Assembly (NCBI RefSeq): GCF_001949145.1
Contig: NW_019091529.1
Coordinates: 583,944 to 605,695 of the forward strand
Source of the DNA: Acanthaster planci
Lineage: Eukaryota; Echinodermata; Asteroidea; Valvatida; Acanthasteridae
DNA: 21,752 bases
Reading direction: 5' to 3'
The notes under the pieces were generated by a model that saw only the letters and a list, made by a program, of their open reading frames with translations, searched no databases and had not been told where the DNA came from. Below are positions 8,760 to 17,735 of the stretch, in pieces. Position 1 is the stretch's first letter. Each line of letters begins with the position of its first letter. A program made the translations under genes and the position numbers.

Positions 8760-11315
8760 ATTCAATTTGAATTCAGTTATTCAATTCAATTAACACAGAA
8801 TACAAATAAATACGATAATAACTAAGATGACATTATGCACTACAGAGGCATAATCAAAAGCTTAGGGCTTGTACTGAAATGCCTTGAGAGAAGACAGAAA
8901 ATAGGTCACAGGACTAACAAATAAGACAAGAAACGAAGAACGGCGGACGGAAAACAACGGACGAAGAATTTACACAAGGCAATAATAGATACAATGGAAT
9001 CAAAAATAGTAATATGCAAGTAATGAAACTGAGAGGGAAAGTATGCTAAATAACTGGAGATAAGACTGATTTTGTATGAGGTTTTGAAGCGGCCTGCAGA
9101 CGATTGTGTTTTCAGGTTCATGCTGATACTATTCCATAGTCGTGGCCCCTACTATCGTAAGTATTGATCGAATAGGTTGTGCGAGTGTATGGAAAATAAA
9201 GACTGTTGCGAGACCTTGTGCAGTAGTCATGGACATTGTGGTCAGGGGTGAAAAAAGACGAAAGGGCATGTGGAAAAAGATTATTGGTGTATTTGAAAAA
9301 AAAATCCCAGTTTGGAGTTTGTTTATATCAGTGAGTATATGTGAGTTGAGTCGTGCAAAGAGAGGGGCTGTGTGTGCCTGGGGAGGTGATTGAGTACAAA
9401 TCCGAACAGCTCTTTTCTGAATAATTATTAGCGGGTGCAGTTGATTATAGGTCGAACGTGCTCAAAGAATATTACAGTAATTGAAATAAGGAAGGACTAA
9501 GATATTATAAAGAGTTAATAGGGTGGAAGGGGGGAGAAAAGTGTGGAGCTTAGATAAGACACCTGTATTCCGTGAAGTGGTCTTACCAATCAAAGCGATG
9601 TGGTCGTTCCAGTTCAATTGATTGTTGAGTATAACTCCTAAGAATTTTACAGAATGTACCTGGGAAATAAGTGAATTATTAATGTAAATGGAAGATTAGT
9701 ACATGTAGTATCCCTCGGTTTAGACTTGGTAAAGAACATGCACTTGGTTTTGTTAGAGTTCAGAGAAAGTTTGTTATTCAGAGTCGGGACGAGGGAATGC
9801 CGGCTGGTATTGGAATAAATTAATGTCTTATCATCGGCTAATAATAACAACAGTGAAGAAGAAAAGTGCAGGTCATTTATATAAATTAGGAAAAGAAGAG
9901 GCCCAAGAATGGAGCCCTGAGGAACACCACGTGTAATTACTCTCCGTGAAGAAGATGCGTCGGCAATAACAGTATACTAAGATCTGTTAAAAAGATAATC
10001 ACGGAACCATTTAAAGGCCTGTCCTCTCACACCACAGAATTCAAGTTTAGAGACAAGGATGTTGTGATCTATTGTATCGAATGCTTTTGAGAGATCAATG
10101 AAAATTCCTGCTGTGAAAAGTTTACTGGATAGGGAGTTGGAAATGAGATCTGTCATGTGAATAAGAGCCATATCAGTAGAGTGTTTTGAACGGAAACCAA
10201 ACGGTTGTAAACAAGTCGCTCCAGAATTCTTGCAAAACAGGGAAGAACAGGAATAGGTCGGTAGTTGTGAATATCACGAGTATTACCACTTTTAAAGACA
10301 GGTGTGACCTTAGCGACCTTCAGATTGAAGGTTACAGAACCAGTGTGAAGAGAAAGATTGAAGATGTAGATGAGAGGACGGGACAACATATTTTACAACA
10401 GAGACATGAATATTATCAAAACAACAACTGGTGCCACTTTTGAGAGTTTTCACTGCGTCAATGATTTCAATAGGATCTGTAGGAGTCACGAAAAAACTAT
10501 CAGAGTTAGAACCATAAAGATAGTCAGAGAAATGTTTGTCAGTAGGAAGAATTTTGCTTGCAAGCGAAGGACCAACATTGCTAAAATAGGAATTAAAGGA
10601 ATCAGCAATACTCGTCGGATTGGTGAAAACTTGTTGGCCATCAGTGCAACAATTTGGGATGTTCGCTTTAGCATCCTTCCCAAGAATTTTGTTAATTTCT
10701 CGCCAGGTGTTTTTCAAGTTATGTTTATTTTTTTCAAAGATGTATGTGTGAAGTTTTTCTTGGCATGTCGAATATCTGAAGTCAGACGATTGCGATAGCT
10801 CCTGTACAGGCGTCCATTGGCTGTGGAAGGGTTGCGTAAGTGTCGCCGGTACAGCCTATCTTTATGGTTGCAGGAGTTGATGATAGCCTCGGTGATCCAG
10901 GGTTGTTTAATTTTATTTTTTCTTGTGAGTGTTTTAGAGACAAGAGGGAAATGACGATTATACCTTTCAATGAAAAGAGTATGGAAAGTGTCGTAGGCAA
11001 TGTCAGGATGCTGACATTCGTAAACTTCACCCCAATCAGTGGACTCAATATCTGCAGAGAAAGAACGCAAGGTATCATTATTAATGTTTCGTGCAATGTA
11101 ACATTTGGAACCAGAGTCAGTGGCCAGGAAAAGAGAGGGGGTAATTTGAAAAAGAGGAAGGTGATCAGAAATGTCAGTATTGAAAACCCCTGCTAAAATA
11201 TTATCATCATTGTTGGTTAGTATATTATCGATCAGAGTGCTGCTATGAGGTGATATACGAGTCGGTGGGTTAATGAGAGGATGGAAACCGTTGGAACAGA
11301 AAGTGTCAACAAAAT
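8760..11315 (-). mobile_element. L2/CR1-like LINE inserted antisense in Gypsy-1, 5'-truncated
   Basis: Minus-strand reading gives the end of an APE endonuclease, a linker, RT and a C-terminal region, then a short 3' non-coding part ending in a TTGAAT-like repeated tail (aattgaattgaat near 8760-8793). There is no poly(A). A repeated short tail rather than poly(A) is typical of the CR1/L2 group. The 5' end is truncated inside the endonuclease at 11315, as expected for target-primed reverse transcription. The 7-bp duplication catctca bounds the insertion. It is younger than Gypsy-1. Confidence 0.9.
8906..11315 (-). pseudogene. ORF2 of the L2/CR1-like LINE (endonuclease end, RT)
   Basis: ORF2 nicks the target and copies the LINE RNA. 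The minus strand opens inside the APE endonuclease, with STLIDNILTNN and then TDISDHLPLF (about 11240-11130), the last endonuclease motif of CR1/L2. The linker includes KKNFTHTSLKKIN, then a shift near 10715, and WREINKILGKD. RT blocks follow: VTPVFKSGNTRDIHNYRPI (near 10280), FIDLSKAFDTIDHNIL with the first catalytic Asp (near 10100), and LLLADDKTLIYSN carrying the ADD catalytic pair (near 9835). Last comes the C-terminal region with HDYCTRSRN and GPRLWNSI (near 9130), ending at 8906. In the catalytic box the usual Phe before ADD is Leu. About four frameshifts break it, but most motifs are well kept. Confidence 0.88.
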
Positions 11316-11322
11316 CATCTCA
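11316..11322. repeat. Target site duplication of the nested LINE, right copy
   Basis: catctca matches 8753-8759 exactly; the Gypsy-1 RT frame resumes immediately after it. Confidence 0.85.
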
Positions 11323-11945
11323 GCGTACATACCAAACCTCGCCGACAAGGCAGCGATCCTTCGAGATCTTTTGAAAGAGAACATACCTTTTGTCTGGCAA
11401 GAGGACCACCAAGCCGAATTTGAGGCATTGAAGCAGTCGATAACCGCAGATACCTGTGTCAGTACTACAACCCTAAGACACCGACTGTACTTGAGGTGGA
11501 CGCATCGCAGAAAGGACTGCGAGCATGCCTCACCCAACAAGGCAAACGCATTGCCTTTGCGTCCAAAAGCTTATCACTGGCACAGAAAAACTACTCCAAC
11601 ATCAAGAGGACGACATTACCATTGGTTTTCGGCATAGCCCGATTTCACAACTACCTCTTTGGGAAGAAATTCACGGTATACACAGACCACAAGCTGCTAG
11701 AAATGATCTGGAAGAAGCCTCTGTATAGTGCACCACCCAGATTACACCGCCTACTGATCAAAGTGCAGGGCTACAATTTCACTGTACACTATCCAGGTCC
11801 CACAATGATCCTGTCCCATGCCCTGAGCAGACTGCCCAACCGGAAGGAGAATGCAGCCATGCACCTTGACCGACTTGTTGGTGGCATCGACATCATTGAC
11901 GGTCCAGACTTCAAGCAAATTGACCTCCTCCAGACTCAACTGTAG
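11316..11945 (+). pseudogene. Gypsy-1 pol, second part: RT end and RNase H
   Basis: The RT connection resumes as AYIPNLADKAAILRDLLK and runs to about 11460, where a frameshift occurs. RNase H follows in the next frame: VDASQKGL with the first Asp codon at 11499-11501, then KRIAFASKSLS, NYSNIKRTTLPLVFG, and VYTDHKLLEMI with the Asp codon at 11685-11687. In Gypsy RNases H the third block carries a catalytic Glu (pattern IEKE); here that site is not Glu, so activity is doubtful. The frame ends with TAG at 11943-11945, followed by the linker to the integrase. Confidence 0.87.
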
Positions 11946-13200
11946 ATCCAAACTGCCCGAAACCAGGACCTGAGTTCCCTGAGCGAAGTCGTGTATACCG
12001 GCTGGCCTGACCAAATCATGGAGCTACCCAAAGATCTGAGACCGTACAGGCCCTACAGGGATGAAATAGGAATATCTTCGGGTGTCGTCTTTAAAGGGAA
12101 ACAAGTAATAATCCCAGAGGACCTACGGCATGGCATCCTGAACCAGCTCCACGCTGGACACATGGGTATTGCAAAAACATGACGTCTTGCTCAATAAACT
12201 GTGTACTGGCCAAACATCAATTGTGACATGGACAACACTGTGGGGGTGTGAATACTGCCAAGAAAACCAACCGAAGCAGAAAAAGGAACCCCTCCATCCC
12301 CGTGAGATTCCCTGCATTCCATGGACCAAGATGGGCACTGACCTGTTTGAAATTGGTAGGGACGACTACCTCTTAATCATGGATTATACCACCAAGTACT
12401 CAGTTGTCCACAGGTTGAGCGATACAAAGAGCACAACGGTAGCTGGTGTAACTTCATGCACGATTGGCATGTTGGGAGCATGCCGGTGCACTGTACAATG
12501 ACACGTGCACTTCATGGGGCATACATCAGGTCACATCCTCACCACGGCATCCCCAATCCTATGGTTTGTGGAAAGTGCTGTACAGACGATCAAGACACTC
12601 ATCCAGAGGTACCAGAAATCAAAGCAAAATGTTGACAAGGCACTCCTAAATCTGAGGGCTACTCCGATTGATTCCAAATTGTTATCTCCTGCCGAGATGA
12701 TGTCTGGCAGACCACCCCATGCAAGTTTGCCAAGCCGCAACCCACACGTACACGCACGACGCAAAAAAATTAAGGAAACCCATGACCATAGGCAAGACAG
12801 AATGAAAGCGGATCACGACTGGAAAAGCTCAGCCAATGAGCTCCTACCTCCTCAGGCAAAAGGTCCGATTTCTCGACCATAATTCTCAAGCTTGCCGACG
12901 GGGTGAAGAGTCAACAGTTCGTAAAGAGCCAAGGTTGTATGAGGTTGTCGCCCCAAACGGCAGCATCCTGAGGCGTAATCGATTACACACCAGAGAGACG
13001 ACAGGCCAACGACGCTCTACTACTCCCAAGCATGTCAGCTGCGCGGACACAGGGAAACCCACAAACCCCATCAAGAAAGAACACCCCCCCGACCTAAGCC
13101 ACAAATCGGCCAAGGAAATAAAACTACTCAACCAACTACCACCAGATCAGGACGGATTGTCCGAAAGCCTATTTGGTACACCACAAATTAAGGCCCTGTA
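11946..13200 (+). pseudogene. Gypsy-1 integrase, broken
   Basis: The integrase joins element DNA to the host chromosome. The N-terminal zinc domain has LHAGHMGIAKT (12148-12180), then a stop, and CEYC at 12247-12258. In the catalytic core the first Asp is kept in KMGTDLFEIG (codon 12340-12342). The segment that should carry the second Asp (near 12450-12510) is garbled or deleted. The third residue, Glu, is in VESAVQTIKTLIQRY (codon 12571-12573), preceded in another frame by WGIHQVTSSPRHPQS. The C-terminal domain reads VRFLDHNS and VVAPNGSILRRNRLHTRE (about 12868-13004). The frame ends at 13200. A DDE enzyme without its second Asp could not act. Confidence 0.87.
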
Positions 13201-13805
13201 ACACCATCCGGCCAACTCGAGTCTTTTTCAGCACTGCAAACTTGCATAATAACGTGAATTTTTTGTTCAAGTTGTAGAATACAAACCAGTGATTACCTAT
13301 ACCCCGTACATCTTAGAAAGCCAACCTCAAGGATTTTATGAGGACAGGTGTTTTCTTAGTAGGAATTGTCTAGATTAAGTATAATAGTACATTAGTGACT
13401 CTTTCTTTTGATTCACTGTTATAGTACTTTAAAAATTGTTGACGTTTAAACCTTGTTGATGTTTTGAAACAATCTTCAAAGTTCCAATTATGCCTACCAG
13501 ACTTGAAAACGTGAAACTGGAGGACCCAGTTCAATTCAGCTTCACACTTTATTCACAATTGAATTTGGATAATCACCAGATTAATATGAAAGTTTTTGAT
13601 GCGAAGTTGTCAACCAAGTAAGTTTTAATTATATATAACGGGTTTGCCCTTACCCAACGTATATTAATAAACACTGTATGCTCAGTGTTTGTCAGAGAGC
13701 TTGCGAAAAAAACCTCACAAGCTTACTCGGGTGGGACTCGAACCGACGACCTCCTGCTTACTAGTGCAGATGTCTTAACCAGTTTTCTACATAAATTGTA
13801 CTTTC
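13201..13805 (+). other. 3' non-coding part of Gypsy-1
   Basis: This AT-rich stretch between the integrase stop and the polypurine tract has no gene. It holds a hairpin AAACACTG/CAGTGTTT (about 13669-13690), a second imperfect stem GCTTG/CAAGC (about 13699-13722), and the tRNA-like fragment at 13725-13790. Confidence 0.55.
13725..13790 (-). repeat. tRNA-Thr-like fragment, probable SINE head or tRNA pseudogene
   Basis: Minus-strand reading gives a D-arm-like TGGTTAAGACATCTG, an anticodon arm TCTGC/GCAGG around a loop containing CTAGTAA, and a B-box/T-arm GGTTCGAGTCCCACC. The loop matches that of eukaryotic tRNA-Thr(AGT), from memory. One extra base in the loop, an unpaired acceptor 5' half and one mismatch in the T stem make a working tRNA unlikely. 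Internal RNA polymerase III boxes of this kind head many SINEs. It sits just before the Gypsy-1 polypurine tract. Confidence 0.65.
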
Positions 13806-13817
13806 AAAAGGAGGGGA
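13806..13817 (+). promoter_or_regulatory. Polypurine tract of Gypsy-1
   Basis: AAAAGGAGGGGA is an uninterrupted purine run that ends exactly where the LTR begins with TGTTGTAAT. Plus-strand DNA synthesis would start here. Confidence 0.88.
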
Positions 13818-13951
13818 TGTTGTAATATTAAGCGAGGAGCTATATTGTACACAGCGCACTATAACACACTCTCCTGTATCATTATGGCTGAATAAACACA
13901 CCGCCTGGAGTGTCTGGGAACTTAATCAAACTTTGTCATGCTATCACTTCA
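13818..13951 (+). repeat. 3' LTR of Gypsy-1
   Basis: It begins TGTTGTAATATTAAGCGAG directly after the polypurine tract and matches the 5' LTR through AATAAA to gtctggg at about 13918. Beyond that the copies differ: the 5' copy goes to cacttcacttca, whereas here about 20 extra bases precede cacttca (13945-13951). The right edge is therefore either near 13928 or at 13951; I chose the latter because cacttca then ends both copies. No target duplication is visible. Confidence 0.75.
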
Positions 13952-14102
13952 TGCTGTTCAGGAAAAGAAAGTAAAATTCTAGAACAAAAGTTATTTTTAC
14001 TTCATTCGACTCTGACTACAAAGGTATGAATAGGAGTGAGCCGGTCTTAATAACATTCAAAGGTGGCCTTCCCTATGCACGTGCGCCGTTGCGTAGACTG
14101 TT

Positions 14103-14125
14103 AAAATCGCTCCTGGGGCGATTTT
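14103..14125. repeat. 8-bp perfect hairpin AAAATCGC/GCGATTTT
   Basis: AAAATCGC (14103-14110) pairs perfectly with GCGATTTT (14118-14125) across 7 bases. A terminator-like shape has no known meaning in animal DNA; it may be part of the neighbouring fold-back sequence. Confidence 0.5.
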
Positions 14126-14173
14126 GACGAAGGATCGTATAGTTGCTGTATAGCGTGACTACACGTAAAACAT

Positions 14174-14315
14174 TGTTATCGAATTGGCGCCATTTGGGTA
14201 GGAATACGCTATGTTAATGCAACAGGCGTAGGCGCCGCAACAGGCATGCACACTTGGTATGCCTGCGCGTACGCATTAACCTTCACACTTGAATGGCGCC
14301 CCTGTGGTGATAACA
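14174..14315. repeat. 142-bp nested fold-back (MITE-like) structure
   Basis: Four arm pairs nest around roughly the same centre: TGTTATC/GATAACA (14174-14180, 14309-14315), GGCGCCATT/AATGGCGCC (14186-14194, 14292-14300), GTTAATGC/GCATTAAC (14213-14220, 14273-14280) and CAGGCAT/ATGCCTG (14241-14247, 14259-14265). Unpaired bases between them differ in number, so the palindrome has decayed. This shape fits a fold-back transposon or MITE. No flanking duplication was identified. Confidence 0.55.
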
Positions 14316-14539
14316 TCTTTTTGGCAGAGTTCTCCATCTTGCGCCGCTACGCATCACCACACAATTGCATTGCCACACGTGTGTCACGTTAATGGAGTCG
14401 ATTTTTGTGTCAGTAAAAGTGAAACGGATTGTGTACGCAACGTACGTACCCTAAAACGTATACATGTAGATTGCAAGGCGCTAAGGAGAATGACCGCTGG
14501 GGGTTGGACATTAGTCGCATCCATCCTCCTTAGTTGGTG

Positions 14540-15132
14540 TTAAACGTGTGAATCGGTCTTTAACTCCAAGATGGCAACGTTGGAGACACTGTCTTGCCAA
14601 GAAATTCCAAGAATTGAACGTCTCGGCAGCAGAAATGGAAGGCAATGAGGTGACGCTCCTGGCAGAGACAGGTTGGCTATGTTTCGCTGGAGTGAAGCAC
14701 ACTTAGCACACTATGTACACTTTATAGCACACACGATTGGTACATAAAGGGATCTTAAGACTGGTATATAGAGAGTGACTGGTTGTCCCAGACTCGAGCT
14801 CGAAGTCGGCCTGAGGTGGTTGCATTTCTACCGATTCTTGAGTCACGTTCTGCATCCAAAGAGTTGGTGCTGGTATTTGCAAAGCCCAGCTACTGGAACT
14901 TATCGATAAAGCTCAGAACTGTGCCACTGACTGTGATTTCGATTGGTGGTATGAGGCCTTGTATCAGAGCTACTGTCTTGCTGAGGCTGATCTTCACAGC
15001 AAAGTCCCAGCAAGCGGTGGCAAAGGAGTTACAGTGATCTTGAACTTCAGCCGCAGAGTGAGTAACTATGGCTGCGTCATCCGCATACAAGAGTTCTCGT
15101 ACAAGGGACTTGCCTAACCTTGGCTTTGGCAC
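14540..15132 (-). pseudogene. RTE-like LINE RT remnant, antisense
   Basis: Minus-strand motifs occur in the right order for the C-terminal half of a LINE ORF2. VRELLYADDAAIVTHSA (about 15098-15048) holds the catalytic YADD. The thumb part, ISLSKTVALIQG, follows. RIGRNATTSGRLRARVWDN (about 14842-14786) and then ILGISWQDSVSNVAILE (about 14620-14570) close the series. These blocks are familiar from RTE-like LINE proteins that end with a ...LR.IL.I.WQD.(V/I)SN..(V/I)L pattern. Stops and shifts separate the blocks, and no 5' part is seen beyond 15132. The clade is tentative; another non-LTR clade is possible. Confidence 0.7.
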
Positions 15133-15205
15133 GAAGATGAGACAAATTGAAGAGGTTCTCAGAGGTGCGAGTATGTAGCAAGATACCGGATGGAACAGGA
15201 ATGTG

Positions 15206-15256
15206 CTATTATTATTATATCTATATTTATTATATTATTATATCTATTATTATAGA
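15206..15256. repeat. AT-rich (TTA)n-type microsatellite
   Basis: The stretch alternates tta/tat and ctatt units with few interruptions. It lies just past the RTE-like remnant and may be unrelated to it. Confidence 0.65.
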
Positions 15257-15772
15257 TTTTGATTTTGATAAAAGACATCATCTAGTTGGTACATTCATTT
15301 AATAACAAAATTTCTCACTCAGAATTATTATCCTTGCAGAAACTGACTCATAACAACATGGTGTCGGACGTACTCAGAGAAAGTTTATTTTTGGAGTTTC
15401 CATTTTTGTATCACAAACTCTGTGAAATGCTAGGACCTGAAGTAGTAGTTTTCCTGTGTTTAGTTTTGCCAGACCCTTGTTAAACTTCAAGGCAAGACAC
15501 ATTTTTATTTTGTTGTGACTTTCAGATAAAGCATATATTATACTGTTGTCGGACGTACATTTTTTGGTGTCGGACGTACACGTCCAAACTGACTTTTCAG
15601 AATAAAAGGTAATCAGTTCAAACCCAAGCTTGTCTCATTTTTCCACCTTCATGAAGGCTTTAGTAAACTTTCCAAACCAAAAGAAAATGCCAAGCCATAC
15701 AAAAATCATCAAAAACAACTAGAAGGGAATTGGATGATGGGGCATTCAGTGAAACAGTATGAAGGAAAATAT
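15257..15772. other. Left flank of Gypsy-2 with repeated motif TGTCGGACGTAC
   Basis: No gene is recognisable. Three copies of the motif lie at 15362-15373, 15547-15558 and 15568-15579; the first reads catggtgtcggacgtac, exactly as at 21237-21253. The open frame 15286-15483 has no recognisable product. The sequence probably belonged to the same older repeat as the right flank of Gypsy-2. Confidence 0.5.
15362..15579 (+). repeat. TGTCGGACGTAC motif copies, left cluster (3)
   Basis: Copies at 15362, 15547 and 15568 are exact over 12 bases; the latter two sit 21 bases apart and share a following A. The 12-mer would be expected far less than once by chance in this window. Confidence 0.8.
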
Positions 15773-16026
15773 TGTAGCGCCGGTGGGGACGCCAGCTCGG
15801 ACACGCATGGAGTTGGCTGGCTGCCCGCGCTGGTATGTGAACGGCCCGCAGTTTTCCCGCCTCGCGCCTGCGCAGTCCATGCCGACGGGTGCCATGTTTA
15901 GAGTTGAGCTGAAAACGCATTGTTGTGTACGACATCATTAAAACAGATTTCGTGACCAAAACAGCGAGTTGCGGCTGTGTGTCATTCTATACCAGCGTCG
16001 AGCCCTGATCCGTAGGACACGCTACA
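15773..16026 (+). repeat. 5' LTR of Gypsy-2
   Basis: It starts TGTAGCGCCGGTGGGG and ends GGACACGCTACA, so the ends are inverted TGTAG/CTACA. ATTAAA at 15937-15942 is a possible polyadenylation signal. It lacks 12 bases that the 3' LTR has after position 8. Confidence 0.9.
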
Positions 16027-16028
16027 AC

Positions 16029-16038
16029 TGGTGGCTTC
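16029..16038 (+). promoter_or_regulatory. Likely primer binding site of Gypsy-2
   Basis: TGGTGGCTTC starts two bases after the LTR end, the usual spacing. The first seven bases equal those of the Gypsy-1 tRNA-Leu-type site; the rest diverge, so the tRNA is unsure. Confidence 0.5.
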
Positions 16039-16059
16039 GGCGAGACGCTGGATAGCTGT

Positions 16060-16071
16060 AAAAAAAAAAAA
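16060..16071 (+). repeat. A12 run in the Gypsy-2 leader
   Basis: Twelve A residues lie immediately upstream of the candidate splice donor. Such runs are prone to length change. No function can be assigned. Confidence 0.7.
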
Positions 16072-16072
16072 C

Positions 16073-16081
16073 CAGGTAAAC
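16073..16081 (+). promoter_or_regulatory. Candidate 5' splice site in leader of Gypsy-2
   Basis: CAG|GTAAAC (cut after 16075) fits the animal donor consensus well. It lies in the leader, 25 bases before the Gag ATG, the position where retroviruses place the major donor. Joined to the acceptor at 19639 it would skip gag and pol and deliver ORF3 as the first ORF. Confidence 0.5.
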
Positions 16082-16100
16082 TCTTCGCCTTTACTGTGTC

Positions 16101-17300
16101 ATGGAATTGGTGGATAATTTTGGTCGGGTGCCGGACTCGCTAGACAGCGGCAGCACAGGCCAGCGCGGGGCCCCGTGGTCGGGGGCCCAGACTGCGAAGG
16201 CGACGTGGAACTTACCTGGGTTGGCGGGTGAGCTGGAGTCGTTCCTCGCGGGGAATCTGGAACAGTTATCCAGGAGTGGGAGGCGGAAATTCGAGGGTAT
16301 CGAGTGCGTCGAGTGCGCGGCGTGGGGGATCTTGGGCTAGGTCCCCTGGAGAATGCAGCCAAGTCTGCGCAGTCCCCGGGCGACTTCCCCCCTTCTAAGG
16401 TCGATGGGGCAAAAGGGGTGCGGTTCCGTTTGGAGCACGACCATTTCGCCCCAGTCGCTGGGAGGGGGTGGGGCATTGCCAGGAGACATCCTCCCGACCC
16501 CTCACTTGTACACCCATCGCCGGCGTCCGTGGGGCACCCTCTGGCGACGGGGACGCACTGGGAGAGGCGTTCAGAAGGATCGAAGACCGGTACTTCCGGA
16601 CCGGTATGACAGAAGCTCTTCCTGGGCGGATTACATTACGCACTACGAGAGCGTGGCCACCGTCAATAGATGGAGCAAGGCCGAGAAGGCGGGGTACTTG
16701 GCCTCCCATCTGCGGGGACTGGCCCAGGAGGGATTCACAGACTTATCACCAGAGGCCCAGAAGGACTACGTGAGCGTCCTTGAACATTTCGAGTGGCGGT
16801 TTGGAGTTGCTCTACAGGTGCCGCTCCATCAGGTTCAACTTTCCATGCGGGTGCGCGGTCGGGGAGAGTCCCTAGAGGAACTCGGGAGATCCATCCGACG
16901 GTTAGTCCTCCGGAGTTACCCCACCTTGCCCACACAGGCGCGTGAAGATCTGGCGGTGGAGGCCTTCCGGAACGCCCTGGGGGACGAACAATTGCAGCGC
17001 CATGTCTTCGCCAGGAAGGCCACGACCCTGGCGGAGGCGATTACCCTGGCCACTGAGATGGAGGCCTTTTTGGAGTCCCAGGCACATCAGCGGAAGGGTA
17101 GGATCTGGGCCAAGGAGGTTCGGGTGGTTGAGGAACCCTCCGCAGGTACGCAGGGCAAGGCAGGGGTGGCAGGTGGAGATCCACCCTCGCCGGGCGCCCC
17201 CTTGCGGGCCCAGTGCTACGGGTGCCACAAGTATGGACAATTACGCCAGGATTGCCGGTGCGGAAAGGGGAAGGGCGGCACCGTCTGGGGCCGGCTACTG
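16101..17300 (+). pseudogene. Gag of Gypsy-2, broken
   Basis: The ATG at 16101 opens MELVDNFGRVPDSLDS and stops with TAG at 16338-16340. The region to about 16600 is spread over three frames and is hard to read. From about 16600 the frame is good: SSWADYITHYESVATVNRW, then YLASHLRGLAQEGF, LSPEAQKDY and IRRLVLRSYPTLPTQARE. This is the classic retrotransposon Gag capsid pattern of Gypsy elements. A zinc knuckle follows at 17214-17255, CYGCHKYGQLRQDC. The His expected at the third ligand position is Gln, so zinc binding is impaired. The knuckle continues in the same frame into the protease. Confidence 0.85.
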
Positions 17301-17735
17301 GCAGAGCCAGTCTTGACGGCGCCGCCGGAGCCAGCCCCTGTGCCTCCGTTTGCGGCAGAAACAGGGCCAGCAGCCCGACACAGGGAGACGCCGGTGGCGC
17401 CGGTGAACTGGGCCAACTACGCCAACGGCAAGCTGGCCAGCAAGACAGTGTGGGTCCTACTCGACATGGGGGCAGCCCTAAGTCTCGTGTCAGCCAGGGT
17501 CTACTACGCACTTACAGGCGCCGACAGAGCTGGACCGACTCTGCGGATGGCTGATGGTAGCCTGATGCGAGCGCACGGAGTCGCCGATTTCAAACTCCAG
17601 CTGGGGGACCAGTGCACCCTACGTCATTGTGGGGATAGACCTCCTGGCTAAACACCGCTGTGAGTGGAGGTGGAGCGAAAACTCACTTGTGGTTGACGGC
17701 AAGCTGGTTCCCCTGGAGGGGCCGAGAGCGTGGTA
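17301..17735 (+). pseudogene. Protease of Gypsy-2, broken
   Basis: The aspartic protease active site appears as VLLDMGAALSLVS, with the Asp codon at 17463-17465. The canonical triad is DTG or DSG; here the middle residue is Met, which is unlikely to work. The frame ends at 17651, but the downstream flap half, VIVGIDLLAKHRCEW, is read in the next frame from about 17620 to the TAA at 17733-17735, so a single frameshift lies near 17615. It is fused to Gag at the 5' side with no stop between, unlike Gypsy-1. Confidence 0.82.

Larger units (their letters stand above)
5190..13951 (+). mobile_element. Gypsy-1: Ty3/Gypsy LTR retrotransposon, decayed, carrying a nested LINE
   Basis: Two related short LTRs (about 5190-5316 and 13818-13951) flank a tRNA-Leu-type primer site, Gag with zinc knuckle, protease, RT, RNase H, integrase and a clean polypurine tract, all on the + strand in the Gypsy order (integrase after RNase H). 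The RT signature IADD rather than YxDD resembles Mag-type Gypsy lineages of invertebrates. A 2.56-kb antisense LINE sits inside the RT. Without it the element would be about 6.2 kb. Stops and frameshifts occur throughout. No target duplication could be fixed because the left LTR edge is blurred. Confidence 0.88.
13952..14539. other. Spacer with palindromes, no gene
   Basis: No coding sequence is recognisable. The stretch holds an 8-bp perfect hairpin (14103-14125), a 142-bp fold-back structure (14174-14315) and a run of short self-complementary pieces such as acgtacgt near 14435-14450. Confidence 0.5.

Noticed and set aside
13725-13790. Functional tRNA-Thr gene.
   Set aside because: The acceptor stem cannot form, the anticodon loop has an extra base and the T stem has a mismatch.
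42-14066. 13-bp exact inverted match between ccacctttgaatg (42-54) and cattcaaaggtgg (14054-14066), a possible DIRS terminal repeat.
   Set aside because: A 13-bp match between any two places in 21 kb on either strand is expected several times by chance, similarity does not extend, and Gypsy-1 lies between.
14103-14125. Bacterial-type terminator at the AAAATCGC hairpin.
   Set aside because: All surrounding features are eukaryotic, so such a terminator has no meaning here.
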